Shown piece by piece: positions 1 through 6,609 of a stretch of 18,079 nucleotides of DNA. Both the position numbers and the translations under genes were made by a program. Origin of the DNA: Alphaproteobacteria bacterium (GTDB lineage Bacteria; Pseudomonadota; Alphaproteobacteria; CAAHEQ01; UBA3637). The notes beneath the pieces were generated by a model. It did no database searches. It was not told the origin of the DNA and worked only from the letters and a program-made list of their open reading frames with translations. The stretch is from the NCBI GenBank assembly GCA_900772625.1, contig CAAHEQ010000077.1, forward strand, positions 1 to 18,079, given 5' to 3'. Within the stretch, counting starts at the first letter, position 1, and every line of letters starts with the position of its first letter.

Positions 1-73
1 AGCATGAGGTTAATACAAACCAAAGGGGCGCGTGCTTTGCACACAAATAAACACAACAAGAAAGGAAAGAAAA

Positions 74-457
74 ATGAAAATCAAATTATTAACTTTAGCA
101 GTAATCGTGGCACTCGCATTTAGCATCGCTCAAGCACAGGCGGAAACATGTGAAGGTGGTAAGCTCGTTACAGGTAATAACGGGCACGAGTACTGCCAAA
201 GCAATAGCACTATGAATTGGTGGAGTGCATATACTTGGTGTGAAGCACAAGGTCGCCACTTAGCAACAATGTACGAACTTTGTCCAGTGTGGGACGGAAC
301 AAAGGGCGGTGATAGATGTGCAAATACGAACGATGGCTTTGATGGTTCGGGTTGGACAAAAACGGCCTTTCAACAGAACTATGCGTTTACGGTTTATCCG
401 TCTGGCACAGTTGATGCAGATGGCCGAACCTATAAACGGTTTGCATTTTGCTATTAA
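74..457 (+). CDS. small secreted Cys-rich protein with C-type-lectin-like core
   Basis: The product is 127 aa. The start at 74 is chosen because AAAGGAAAG lies just upstream and the protein then opens with a clean Sec signal peptide: Lys at 2 and 4, a hydrophobic core at 5-19, and probable cleavage after AQA at residue 23. The mature part has six cysteines (26, 41, 56, 70, 82, 126), which fits three disulphides in the periplasm or outside the cell. Residues 47-70 (NWWSAYTWCEAQGRHLAT, then a Cys) resemble the start of a C-type lectin-like fold, where an aromatic/Ser-Ala helix with Cys leads to G-x-HLAT. Ligand and function are not known. An upstream in-frame ATG at 32 would spoil the signal peptide and has no ribosome site. 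The gene ends about 55 bp before a terminator shared with grpE. The signal peptide is clear; the lectin-like call is by pattern only. Confidence 0.75.
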   Translation: MKIKLLTLAVIVALAFSIAQAQAETCEGGKLVTGNNGHEYCQSNSTMNWWSAYTWCEAQGRHLATMYELCPVWDGTKGGDRCANTNDGFDGSGWTKTAFQQNYAFTVYPSGTVDADGRTYKRFAFCY

Positions 458-512
458 CGCTCATCTAAAGGCGGGCGGCGACCCATACAAAATAACCTAC
501 CCTACGCAACAA

Positions 513-540
513 AAAAGCCTCACAAAAACGTGAGGCTTTT
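513..540. terminator. bidirectional intrinsic terminator (secreted protein gene / grpE)
   Basis: A perfect 11-bp stem, AAAAGCCTCAC (513-523) with GTGAGGCTTTT (530-540), encloses a 6-nt loop. The A-rich and T-rich flanks let it work on both strands. It lies between the convergent genes ending at 457 (+) and 558 (-). Confidence 0.9.
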
Positions 541-557
541 GAGGCATTAGGATAAGC

Positions 558-1235
558 TTATTCTTTTTTGCTGACGATAACCATAGCTTCACGCAAGACG
601 CGGTCGCCTCCGATTAAATAGCCTTTTTGCCATTCTTGTACCACAGTGCCATCTTCTTTTTCGGCATCGACAATTTGCTGAATGGCCTTTTGCGTGTTTG
701 GATCAAAGGGCTTGCCAACGCTTTCAATCAACGTGACGCCGTTTTTGCTGAGTGCTGACGAAAGTTGCTTTTGGGTCATTATCACGCCGTCAAACAAGTT
801 TTTAATAAAAGCATTGCCCTCCAGATCGGCTGGAATAGGTTGAGCCAAAGCACGCTCTAAGTTGTCTGCCACTGGCAGCAAGTCCAATGCAAAGTCGCCA
901 ATTGCAATTTTCGCATTTTTCTCGATTTCGTTTTGGCAACGCTTTTTAATATTTTCCATTTCCGCATACGTGCGAATGAATTTGTCGCGCATTTCGGCAG
1001 CTTCTTTTTCCAACGCCGAGAGCTTTTCTTTTAACGCAGCATCAGCCTCCGCTTGATGTTGTGCATGAGAATCAGAGGGATGTTCCGAGGCATGTGGTGC
1101 AGAGTGCTCCCCATGATGCTCTGGGTGTTGATGATGCCCTTGTTGGTTCATATGATGCTCGCCATTAAAGTGTTCGTGCGGGTTATGTTGGTAATTTTCG
1201 TTCTTTTTTTCTTGTTTTTCTTGATTTTTTTGCAT
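558..1235 (-). CDS. grpE: GrpE, nucleotide exchange factor of DnaK, with His-rich N-terminal extension
   Basis: GrpE is the cytoplasmic co-chaperone that releases ADP from DnaK. The protein has 225 aa. Residues 1-16 are Lys/Glu/Gln-rich, and residues 17-60 are unusually rich in histidine (15 His). From about 65 to 120 there is a charged coiled coil (LKEKLSALEKEAAEMRDKF...MENIKKR). The C-terminal head carries the family pattern FDPNTQKAI and ends GYLIGGDRVLREAMVIVSK, both typical of GrpE. GrpE usually has FDPxxHEA/MEA, so Gln replaces His/Met here. The start at 1235 has GAGGA 11 nt upstream. The gene is divergent from rph; a sigma32-like promoter lies in the gap. Neither hrcA nor dnaK is in the window. 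The family assignment is firm; the role of the His-rich tail is unknown. Confidence 0.96.
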   Translation of the reverse strand: MQKNQEKQEKKNENYQHNPHEHFNGEHHMNQQGHHQHPEHHGEHSAPHASEHPSDSHAQHQAEADAALKEKLSALEKEAAEMRDKFIRTYAEMENIKKRCQNEIEKNAKIAIGDFALDLLPVADNLERALAQPIPADLEGNAFIKNLFDGVIMTQKQLSSALSKNGVTLIESVGKPFDPNTQKAIQQIVDAEKEDGTVVQEWQKGYLIGGDRVLREAMVIVSKKE

Positions 1236-1280
1236 AATTCTTTTATCCTCTTACTCAAATACAAAATTGCTTACTCTTAT

Positions 1281-1309
1281 ATGTAAGAAATTTAACAGCA
1301 TTTTGCAAG
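1281..1309 (-). promoter_or_regulatory. possible sigma32 (heat-shock) promoter of grpE
   Basis: Read on the minus strand there is CTTG (1309-1306), an 18-nt spacer, and CTTACAT (1287-1281). The alphaproteobacterial sigma32 pattern is CTTG-N17/18-CYTATNT, so there is one mismatch. The gene is a heat-shock gene, which supports the call. The same bases could be read as a weak sigma70 site (TTGCAA-N16-TTACAT). No CIRCE element is present. Confidence 0.4.
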
Positions 1310-1336
1310 TATTATCTCGAAAAAAGGAATAAAAAA

Positions 1337-2068
1337 ATGAGACAGAATAATCGTCAACCAAATGAGCACCGCCCTGTCAGCGTTGAAATGGGCGTCAACC
1401 GTTATGCAGAAGGCTCTTGCTTAATCAAATGTGGCAACACGCATGTTTTATGCACAGCAAGCTTGGAAGAAAAAGTGCCCAACTGGGTCAAGGGCACGGG
1501 CTCGGGCTGGGTGACGGCGGAATATGGAATGCTGCCGCGTTCGACCGAAACAAGAATGGACAGAGAAGCCAAAAAAGGCCAAAGCGGACGCACTCACGAA
1601 ATTCAACGCTTGATTGGCCGAGCCTTGCGCGCAGTCGTCGACTTAAAAGCCATGGGCGAAATGTCGATTAAAGTCGATTGCGATGTTTTGCAAGCGGACG
1701 GCGGCACGCGTACGGCCTCTATCACGGGTGGATTTATGGCACTGTATGCTGCATTTGAAAAGTTGAAAGCATCAAAACGCATTCGCACCAACCCGATTAA
1801 GGACACAGTCAGCGCAATCTCTTGCGGTATTTACCAAGGGCACGCGTTAATGGATTTGGATTACACAGAAGATTCGAATGCAGACACGGATTCAAACTTT
1901 GTCATCACGGGCAAAGGCGGTTTGGTCGAAATTCAAGGCACGGCCGAAGGCGAACCTTTTTCATTGGCACAACTCAACGAACTGTTGGCTTTGGCGCAAA
2001 AAGGCTGTGCAGAACTTAACCAAATGCAATGTGCCGTGTTGGGAATTAAAGGAGAAAATAATGTCTAA
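1337..2068 (+). CDS. rph: ribonuclease PH
   Basis: RNase PH is a phosphate-dependent 3'-5' exoribonuclease that trims the 3' ends of tRNA precursors. At 243 aa it matches the usual family length of about 240. The sequence is typical throughout: the N-terminal NEHRPVSVEMGVNRYAEGS, the GTGSGWVTAEYGMLPRST segment near 53-70, GRTHEIQRLIGRALRA at 84-99, and the phosphate-binding-side motif DGGTRTASITGG from 121. AAGGA sits about 8 nt before the ATG. Its stop codon overlaps the start of rdgB by 8 bp, which indicates a coupled operon. The rph-rdgB pair is common in Alphaproteobacteria. Confidence 0.97.
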   Translation: MRQNNRQPNEHRPVSVEMGVNRYAEGSCLIKCGNTHVLCTASLEEKVPNWVKGTGSGWVTAEYGMLPRSTETRMDREAKKGQSGRTHEIQRLIGRALRAVVDLKAMGEMSIKVDCDVLQADGGTRTASITGGFMALYAAFEKLKASKRIRTNPIKDTVSAISCGIYQGHALMDLDYTEDSNADTDSNFVITGKGGLVEIQGTAEGEPFSLAQLNELLALAQKGCAELNQMQCAVLGIKGENNV

Positions 2069-2648
2069 ACAATTGGTTTTTGCCTCCCACAACAAAGGCA
2101 AAGTCAAAGAGATTCAAACGATGTTAGCGCCGCTTGATATTGAAGTCTTGTCGGCCGATGATTTGCAGCTGCCTGATGTTGCGGAAACAGGAATGACATT
2201 CGAGCAAAATGCTGCGATTAAAGCTCTTGCTGCGGCTAAAGAAAGCGGACTGCCCGCGCTGGGCGATGATTCGGGGCTTTGCATTCACGCGCTGGATAAT
2301 GAACCAGGGCTGTTTTCCGCGCGCTATGCTAAAAAATGTGGCGGCTATCCCGAAGCTTTTGCCGACATTGCAAAACGCTTGGCCGATAAAGCGGATAAAA
2401 CGGCGCACTTTGAATGCACGATGGTGTTGGCGTTCCCAAATGGCGTCACGCACACTTATGTTGGGCGCGTGGATGGCCGTATCGTCAATCCTCAAAAAGG
2501 CGACTATGGTTTTGGCTATGACCCAATTTTTATGCCAGACGGTTATACGCAAACTTTTGCCGTACTGGGCGACAACATCAAAAATAAAATTAGCCACCGT
2601 TCACGAGCGCTTGCTGCTTTTATGGACGATTTTAAGCGCGTCTTTTAA
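2061..2648 (+). CDS. rdgB: XTP/dITP pyrophosphatase (RdgB/HAM1)
   Basis: This enzyme hydrolyses non-canonical purine triphosphates (ITP, dITP, XTP) to monophosphates and so cleans the nucleotide pool. The product is 195 aa. It shows SHNKGK (9-14) at the substrate loop, ALGDDSGL (66-73) with the catalytic Asp residues, FGYDPIF (151-157), and SHRSRA (178-183), all family signatures. The start at 2061 is preceded by GGAG at 2051 and overlaps the rph stop. A longer reading frame that begins at 1878 inside rph is not used. hemW, which often follows rdgB in this class, is absent; a terminator and a convergent pilin gene follow instead. Confidence 0.97.
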   Translation: MSKQLVFASHNKGKVKEIQTMLAPLDIEVLSADDLQLPDVAETGMTFEQNAAIKALAAAKESGLPALGDDSGLCIHALDNEPGLFSARYAKKCGGYPEAFADIAKRLADKADKTAHFECTMVLAFPNGVTHTYVGRVDGRIVNPQKGDYGFGYDPIFMPDGYTQTFAVLGDNIKNKISHRSRALAAFMDDFKRVF

Positions 2649-2687
2649 TCAATCGTTTGCTTTATCCCCCCTTCAAAGCAATAAAAA

Positions 2688-2715
2688 AAACACCGCCCCG
2701 AAAAGAGCGGTGTTT
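2688..2715. terminator. bidirectional intrinsic terminator (rdgB / prepilin)
   Basis: The stem AAACACCGC (2688-2696) with GCGGTGTTT (2707-2715) encloses a 10-nt loop. It is flanked by an A-tract and a T-rich stretch, between convergent genes. Confidence 0.85.
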
Positions 2716-2733
2716 ATATTTTCTTCAGCTTGT

Positions 2734-3198
2734 TTAATACAAGCCAATTGAGAATGTCCCGTTTGTACAAGCTGCGTCTCTTGCGACATAAGTCCATTCT
2801 TTTAATGTCAAATCTTCGCATGCGTCAGAAGGTATACTGGATGCCGAAATCACAAGATAGGGTGTGTTGTCGCTGTCTTTCGAAACAGAGACGCTATACG
2901 AGCCCCCAAATGGATTAGGTGCAGTACTTGTATTGTCACACTTATCTGGAAAAATATCGCTAGCGCACAATTCATTCATACTGATTGATGTGGGGTACGA
3001 GCGCTTCCACGCATACAGATTTGCAACATCTTGTGCAATGGATTGAATGTCTGTGTGCATTTTGCTGACATAATATTTTACCATCCCTTGATTAAGGCCT
3101 GCCAGCGCGGTCACTGTGATAATACCGATAATCATCAAGACGGCCAACATTTCAATCATAGAACGGCCTGATTGGTTGTTATGTGTTATAGTGTTCAT
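2734..3198 (-). CDS. type IV pilin-like / pseudopilin prepilin
   Basis: The product is a 154-aa prepilin. A short leader ends in Gly11, followed by RSMIEMLAVLMIIGIITVTALAG. This gives Glu at +5 of the mature protein and a hydrophobic helix at about 13-33, as in type IV pilins and type II secretion pseudopilins cleaved by a prepilin peptidase (PilD). Arg at +1, rather than Phe or Met, is atypical. The globular part has four cysteines (78, 87, 127, 144) and an NPFGG turn, as in minor pilin heads. The start has AAGGAG 8 nt upstream. The gene lies 25 bp after the pcnB stop on the same strand with no terminator between, so co-transcription is likely. No assembly ATPase, secretin or peptidase genes are in the window. 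Whether it makes a pilus or a pseudopilus is not determined. Confidence 0.85.
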   Translation of the reverse strand: MNTITHNNQSGRSMIEMLAVLMIIGIITVTALAGLNQGMVKYYVSKMHTDIQSIAQDVANLYAWKRSYPTSISMNELCASDIFPDKCDNTSTAPNPFGGSYSVSVSKDSDNTPYLVISASSIPSDACEDLTLKEWTYVARDAACTNGTFSIGLY

Positions 3199-3223
3199 TA
3201 TTGCATCTCCTTATCTTATTATT

Positions 3224-4384
3224 TTAGCGCACAATGTGAAAAAAGACAACATCTTTTTTATCGATAAAGCCTAAATCAATCCACTGTTCGATACACTGCC
3301 TAAACAAAAGCCCCAGCTCTGCGCCCGAAACGTTAAAATACTCTTGGACATCTTGGGGTGTAAAAGGCGGCGTTGGAATGTCGAGACGCTCAAAAAATAC
3401 GTAAGCGGGAAAGCTCAACCGCTTGCGCGTCAACAGCACGACTTGCAACATCGCCTTGCGGCCAAATAAATAGCCTATAGCACGCAAATCATTATTGCTT
3501 TTTCGGTTTTGTGCCAAAGCAAGCGTCAATGTGCGCCATTCATTTTTGACGTGATTAGACATTTTAAAGCTTGGCAAAACGCCGTCACATAAAGCCCACA
3601 AGCGCAACTGATCGCTAGGGCTGACACCTGTTTTTTTCTCGGCCACAAGCAAATCTTTCAAGCGTTTTAAGTTCGGCTTGACGCCCAAAATCTGGCGCAA
3701 TATACCCGCTTGGTGCATCAGCTTTAAGGCAGGATATGGATTTTCTTGCCGCAGGATTTTCAACATTTCATCGTAAATGCGCTCAATTGAAACGTGGCAG
3801 AGCAAGGCTCTGTTATGTCGGCACGCATTAAAGGCGACCTTGTCGGGCTTTTTGTCCCGCTCAAAAACGCCATAAAAACGAAAATAGCGGATGATGCGCA
3901 AAGCGTCCTCGGTAATGCGTTGATGCGCATCACCAATAAAGCGAATGCGCCGCCGCTTTAAGTCTTTCATCGCGTGCACAGGATCGTACAAATAACCTAA
4001 GCTGTCGATATAAAGCGCATTCACGGTAAAGTCTCGGCGCAGGGCGTCTTGCGTCATATCCGTTTGAAATTGAACTGTTGCGTGCCTGCCATCCGTTTGA
4101 ACGTCACTGCGAAAGGTGGTCAGCTCGATGGCCATTTTGCTCGCCAGCACCAGCGTAATTGTGCCGTGTTTAATGCCTGTTGGAACAATTTTTATTGGCA
4201 AGTCTTTAAGGCGAGTTATCACCTCATCGGGTGTCAGCGGCGTTGCCATATCCAAATCCGTCAAAGGCAAGCCCGCCATAAAATTACGCACCGAACCACC
4301 CACAAAGTAAAGCTTATAATCCAATCGTTCAAAGATGGGCTCAAGCTCGGGCAACATCGGAAAGTTTGTTTTTATTTTTTGCAT
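3224..4384 (-). CDS. pcnB: CCA-adding enzyme / poly(A) polymerase family tRNA nucleotidyltransferase
   Basis: This class II nucleotidyltransferase adds or repairs the tRNA 3' CCA end; a poly(A) polymerase role is also possible in this family. With the start at 4384 the protein has 386 aa. It shows GGSVR (29-33), the metal-binding DLD (43-45), an RRDFTVNAL motif, and the EDALRIIRYFRF segment typical of the neck domain, then a helical C-terminal tRNA-binding part. The ATG at 4384 is chosen for its AGAGG site and because the protein family starts about there. A TTG at 4507 would add 41 basic low-complexity residues and lies upstream of the likely transcription start. The gene leads a probable pcnB-prepilin operon and is divergent from the Nudix-like gene. 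CCA-adding and poly(A) activity cannot be told apart here; tRNA-Ala in this window encodes its own CCA. Confidence 0.92.
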   Translation of the reverse strand: MQKIKTNFPMLPELEPIFERLDYKLYFVGGSVRNFMAGLPLTDLDMATPLTPDEVITRLKDLPIKIVPTGIKHGTITLVLASKMAIELTTFRSDVQTDGRHATVQFQTDMTQDALRRDFTVNALYIDSLGYLYDPVHAMKDLKRRRIRFIGDAHQRITEDALRIIRYFRFYGVFERDKKPDKVAFNACRHNRALLCHVSIERIYDEMLKILRQENPYPALKLMHQAGILRQILGVKPNLKRLKDLLVAEKKTGVSPSDQLRLWALCDGVLPSFKMSNHVKNEWRTLTLALAQNRKSNNDLRAIGYLFGRKAMLQVVLLTRKRLSFPAYVFFERLDIPTPPFTPQDVQEYFNVSGAELGLLFRQCIEQWIDLGFIDKKDVVFFHIVR

Positions 4385-4398
4385 AATGCCTCTTTGCC

Positions 4399-4463
4399 GA
4401 GTCGTTTTTTGTTTCGACTCCTTTTTAGTTGTTAAAAGCCCTGCCCTCGTGCACAAACGTGCA
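4399..4463 (-). promoter_or_regulatory. structured 5' leader of pcnB with two hairpins
   Basis: Read on the minus strand, the leader contains TGCAC-GTTT-GTGCA (4463-4450) and then GAGTCG-N10-CGACTC (4420-4399). Both stems are perfect, and the second ends about 14 nt before the pcnB start codon, just upstream of the AGAGG site. Whether they regulate or simply protect the transcript is unknown. Confidence 0.45.
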
Positions 4464-4496
4464 ATCTTAAATTGTTTTTTTGCCTCTTTTTTATTT

Positions 4497-4526
4497 TCTA
4501 TAGACAAAAGGTTAAAAATGTGTTAA
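4497..4526 (-). promoter_or_regulatory. sigma70-like promoter of pcnB
   Basis: On the minus strand there is TTAACA (4526-4521), an 18-nt spacer, and TATAGA (4502-4497). Start of transcription would be near 4490, giving a leader of about 105 nt. This excludes the upstream TTG as a start codon. The site overlaps the promoter of the divergent gene. Confidence 0.5.
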
Positions 4527-4529
4527 GAT
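4501..4529 (+). promoter_or_regulatory. sigma70-like promoter of the Nudix-like gene
   Basis: TAGACA (4501-4506), a 17-nt spacer and TAAGAT (4524-4529). Transcription would begin near 4536, only about 7 nt before the ATG at 4543, which favours the ATG at 4579 that has its own ribosome site. Confidence 0.6.
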
Positions 4530-4578
4530 TAGAAAATATGATATGAAACCTCTTGAGTGGGAAAAGAAAGGTCATCGT

Positions 4579-5316
4579 ATGTTTTGGATACAAAATCTTC
4601 AATCATCATTTCGGATTATTCAATCTGACAGTTTTAACTGTTCTAAGAACTTAGAGTCCCGAGTGGACGAATTATGGCAGGCGGCGTTATCTTTCACAGA
4701 CAGCCGCCTTTTTAATGGCCTGATTTTCTCAGCAAGCTCGGTCGAAAGCGGCCTCATTACGGGCTCTTTTGTTGAGTATAAATACCTCATCGCGCAGCGT
4801 ATGGATCCAAGATTAAAGGCCAAATTGAACATTCAGCCTGTTTCGCTTTTGGGCTATGTCAAATGTCAAGACGGCATTTTATTTGGCAAGCGCCAAAATT
4901 GGCTGGCAACCCGTCCCGATGAGTGGGGTTTTTTACCCTCCGAGTACATCTCTCCCGATTCTTTTTTCAAAAATGGCGAAGTCGACTATGTCAAAACTTT
5001 CTTGCAAGCCTTGAAAAACGAAATCAATATCGATGCGCACTTTTTAACCGACCTGTGTCATGCGTATTTAATTCAAGAGCAAAACGCGCTCGAAAATCAC
5101 ATCTATGTTGTAATGAGTGCAGACATTGCTCTGTCATCGCTTGCCGTCAAACGCGCCCATTTGTGTGCGCGCCATGACGAGTACGAGCAAATCAAAGCGC
5201 TGCCTTTGACAGAGGTGGCCTCTTTTCTGGATTCGGAAAAAGGGCAAGATATTGCTATCGCGCGGGCAATTTTGGAACAAAAATCGTATTTAACACTTGA
5301 ATCTCGTTCGGCTTAG
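4579..5316 (+). CDS. degenerate Nudix-fold protein, NUDT22-like architecture
   Basis: The protein has 245 aa. The N-terminal part (about 26-85) has a Trp helix, LFNGLIF, and an EYKYLIAQRMDPRLK segment. This order (W, then FNG, then YK.x.A, then a strand into the Nudix core) recalls NUDT22-type and related bacterial Nudix proteins. The core runs from about 87 (QPVSLLGYVKCQDGILFGKR) to 217. Where the Nudix helix REUxEExGU should be, residues 143-151 read QALKNEINI. Only one of the catalytic Glu residues is kept, so hydrolysis is doubtful. The start at 4579 is preferred over 4543 because AAAGG lies 8 nt upstream. It is followed 16 bp later by rnd and probably shares its transcript. Function is unknown; the fold assignment is moderately sure. 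Confidence 0.65.
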   Translation: MFWIQNLQSSFRIIQSDSFNCSKNLESRVDELWQAALSFTDSRLFNGLIFSASSVESGLITGSFVEYKYLIAQRMDPRLKAKLNIQPVSLLGYVKCQDGILFGKRQNWLATRPDEWGFLPSEYISPDSFFKNGEVDYVKTFLQALKNEINIDAHFLTDLCHAYLIQEQNALENHIYVVMSADIALSSLAVKRAHLCARHDEYEQIKALPLTEVASFLDSEKGQDIAIARAILEQKSYLTLESRSA

Positions 5317-5332
5317 GCGTATAAGTAAAGCT

Positions 5333-6484
5333 ATGACAGAAAAGATAGATTCGACAAAAGAATTGAAAGCATTTTGTAAAAAGCTTTCAAAACAAAAAGT
5401 AATTGCTGTGGATACCGAGTTTTTACGCGAAAAAACGTATCATCCAGTTGTGTGCTTAATTCAAATAGCTACGGATAAAATGAACGCGTGTATTGATCCT
5501 TTGGCGCCTGATATGGACTTAACGCCACTGCTTGACGTGATGAAAAACGAAAACGTGTTAAAAGTTTTTCACGCCGCGCGTCAGGATTTGGAGATTTTCT
5601 TTGAATTAATGGGGCAATTGCCCGCACCGTTGTTTGATACGCAAGTCGGTGCTATGGTGTGTGGCTTGGGCGAATCTGTTTCGTATCATGGGCTTGTCAG
5701 CCACTTTTTAAAGGTTGAATTGGATAAATCGTCCCGCATTACCGATTGGTCGGTGCGCCCGCTTTCTGATGAGCAATTAAAATACGCTGCCGCTGATGTT
5801 GTGTATTTGATTAAAGTTTACCATTTGATGCGCGAAAGGTTAGAACAAAACGGTCGCCTCTCGTGGGTGGAAGATGAAATGCAAGCATTGAGTAATCCTG
5901 CGCTTTATGCGTTTGCACCGAATGAGGCGTGGAAACGTTTAAAGCCCCCGTCCCATAAGCCACGTTATTTGGCATTGTTGCGCGCCGTGTGTGCGTGGCG
6001 AGAAGAAAAGGCCGCCGAGCAAAACAAACCACGCCGCCGTATTATGCGTGACGAGACGTTAATCGAGCTGGCTGCGCTTGCGCCCAAAACACCTGATGAT
6101 TTTAAACACTTGCGCTCTGGCTGTTCGCTGAAAACCGCCGCGATGGAGGAAATCATTGCGCGCATTGCGGATGCAAAAGCTTTGCCTGACGCCGAGTTGC
6201 CCTGCTTGCCTGAAAAACGTTTTTTGAACTCCTCCGAGCAAGCGATTAAAGAAATGTTGCAGCTGTTGCTTAATTTAATCAGCTCGGACTTGGGTGTTGC
6301 TCCTAAATTGATTGCCTCAAGCGAAGAGCTTGCGCAAATGGCTATTTCGGACGATGCGGACGTGCCCGCAATGCATGGGTGGCGCTATGCCGAGTTTGGG
6401 CAAAAAGCAATGGCTTTTAAGCATGGCACATTGGCTTGCTCGTTTGACGCAAAACACAAAAAGATTAAGTTTTTCGATATTTAA
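5333..6484 (+). CDS. rnd: ribonuclease D
   Basis: RNase D is a 3'-5' exoribonuclease of the DEDDy family that helps mature tRNA 3' ends. The product is 383 aa, a usual length. Exo motif I is VDTEF with D27 and E29. Motif II is HAARQDLE with D85. Motif III is YAAAD with Y151 and D155. An HRDC helical domain follows at about 210-290 (RYLALLRAVCAWREEKA...RDETLIELAAL). The ATG at 5333 is chosen because the protein then begins just before the exonuclease fold; a TTG at 5297 would overlap the upstream gene. The ribosome site is weak (AGTAAAG), so translation may be coupled to the Nudix-like gene. The HRDC domain, active-site set and length make the call firm. Confidence 0.95.
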   Translation: MTEKIDSTKELKAFCKKLSKQKVIAVDTEFLREKTYHPVVCLIQIATDKMNACIDPLAPDMDLTPLLDVMKNENVLKVFHAARQDLEIFFELMGQLPAPLFDTQVGAMVCGLGESVSYHGLVSHFLKVELDKSSRITDWSVRPLSDEQLKYAAADVVYLIKVYHLMRERLEQNGRLSWVEDEMQALSNPALYAFAPNEAWKRLKPPSHKPRYLALLRAVCAWREEKAAEQNKPRRRIMRDETLIELAALAPKTPDDFKHLRSGCSLKTAAMEEIIARIADAKALPDAELPCLPEKRFLNSSEQAIKEMLQLLLNLISSDLGVAPKLIASSEELAQMAISDDADVPAMHGWRYAEFGQKAMAFKHGTLACSFDAKHKKIKFFDI

Positions 6485-6560
6485 TTTTCGTATATAAATA
6501 CGCTCACGTTTATGTTGAAAGGAGCAAAGCCCCTAGCCCCATTCCCATAACAATCGATAA

Positions 6561-6588
6561 AAAAAGCCCCTGCAAGCAGAGGCTTTTT
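6561..6588. terminator. bidirectional intrinsic terminator (rnd / FadL-like gene)
   Basis: AAAAAGCCCCTGC (6561-6573) pairs with GCAGAGGCTTTTT (6576-6588) with one C/A mismatch; the innermost pairs must open to form the loop. It has an A-tract on one side and a T-tract on the other, between convergent genes. Confidence 0.85.
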
Positions 6589-6609
6589 TAAGGAATAAAT
6601 CGTTATACC

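Noticed and set aside
1878..2060. Upstream extension of the rdgB frame inside rph
   Set aside because: It overlaps rph in another frame; the ATG at 2061 has GGAG upstream and begins exactly at the family N-terminus.
4385..4507. N-terminal extension of the CCA-adding enzyme from a TTG codon
   Set aside because: There is no ribosome site at the TTG, the added residues are basic low complexity, and the likely transcription start (about 4490) is downstream of it.
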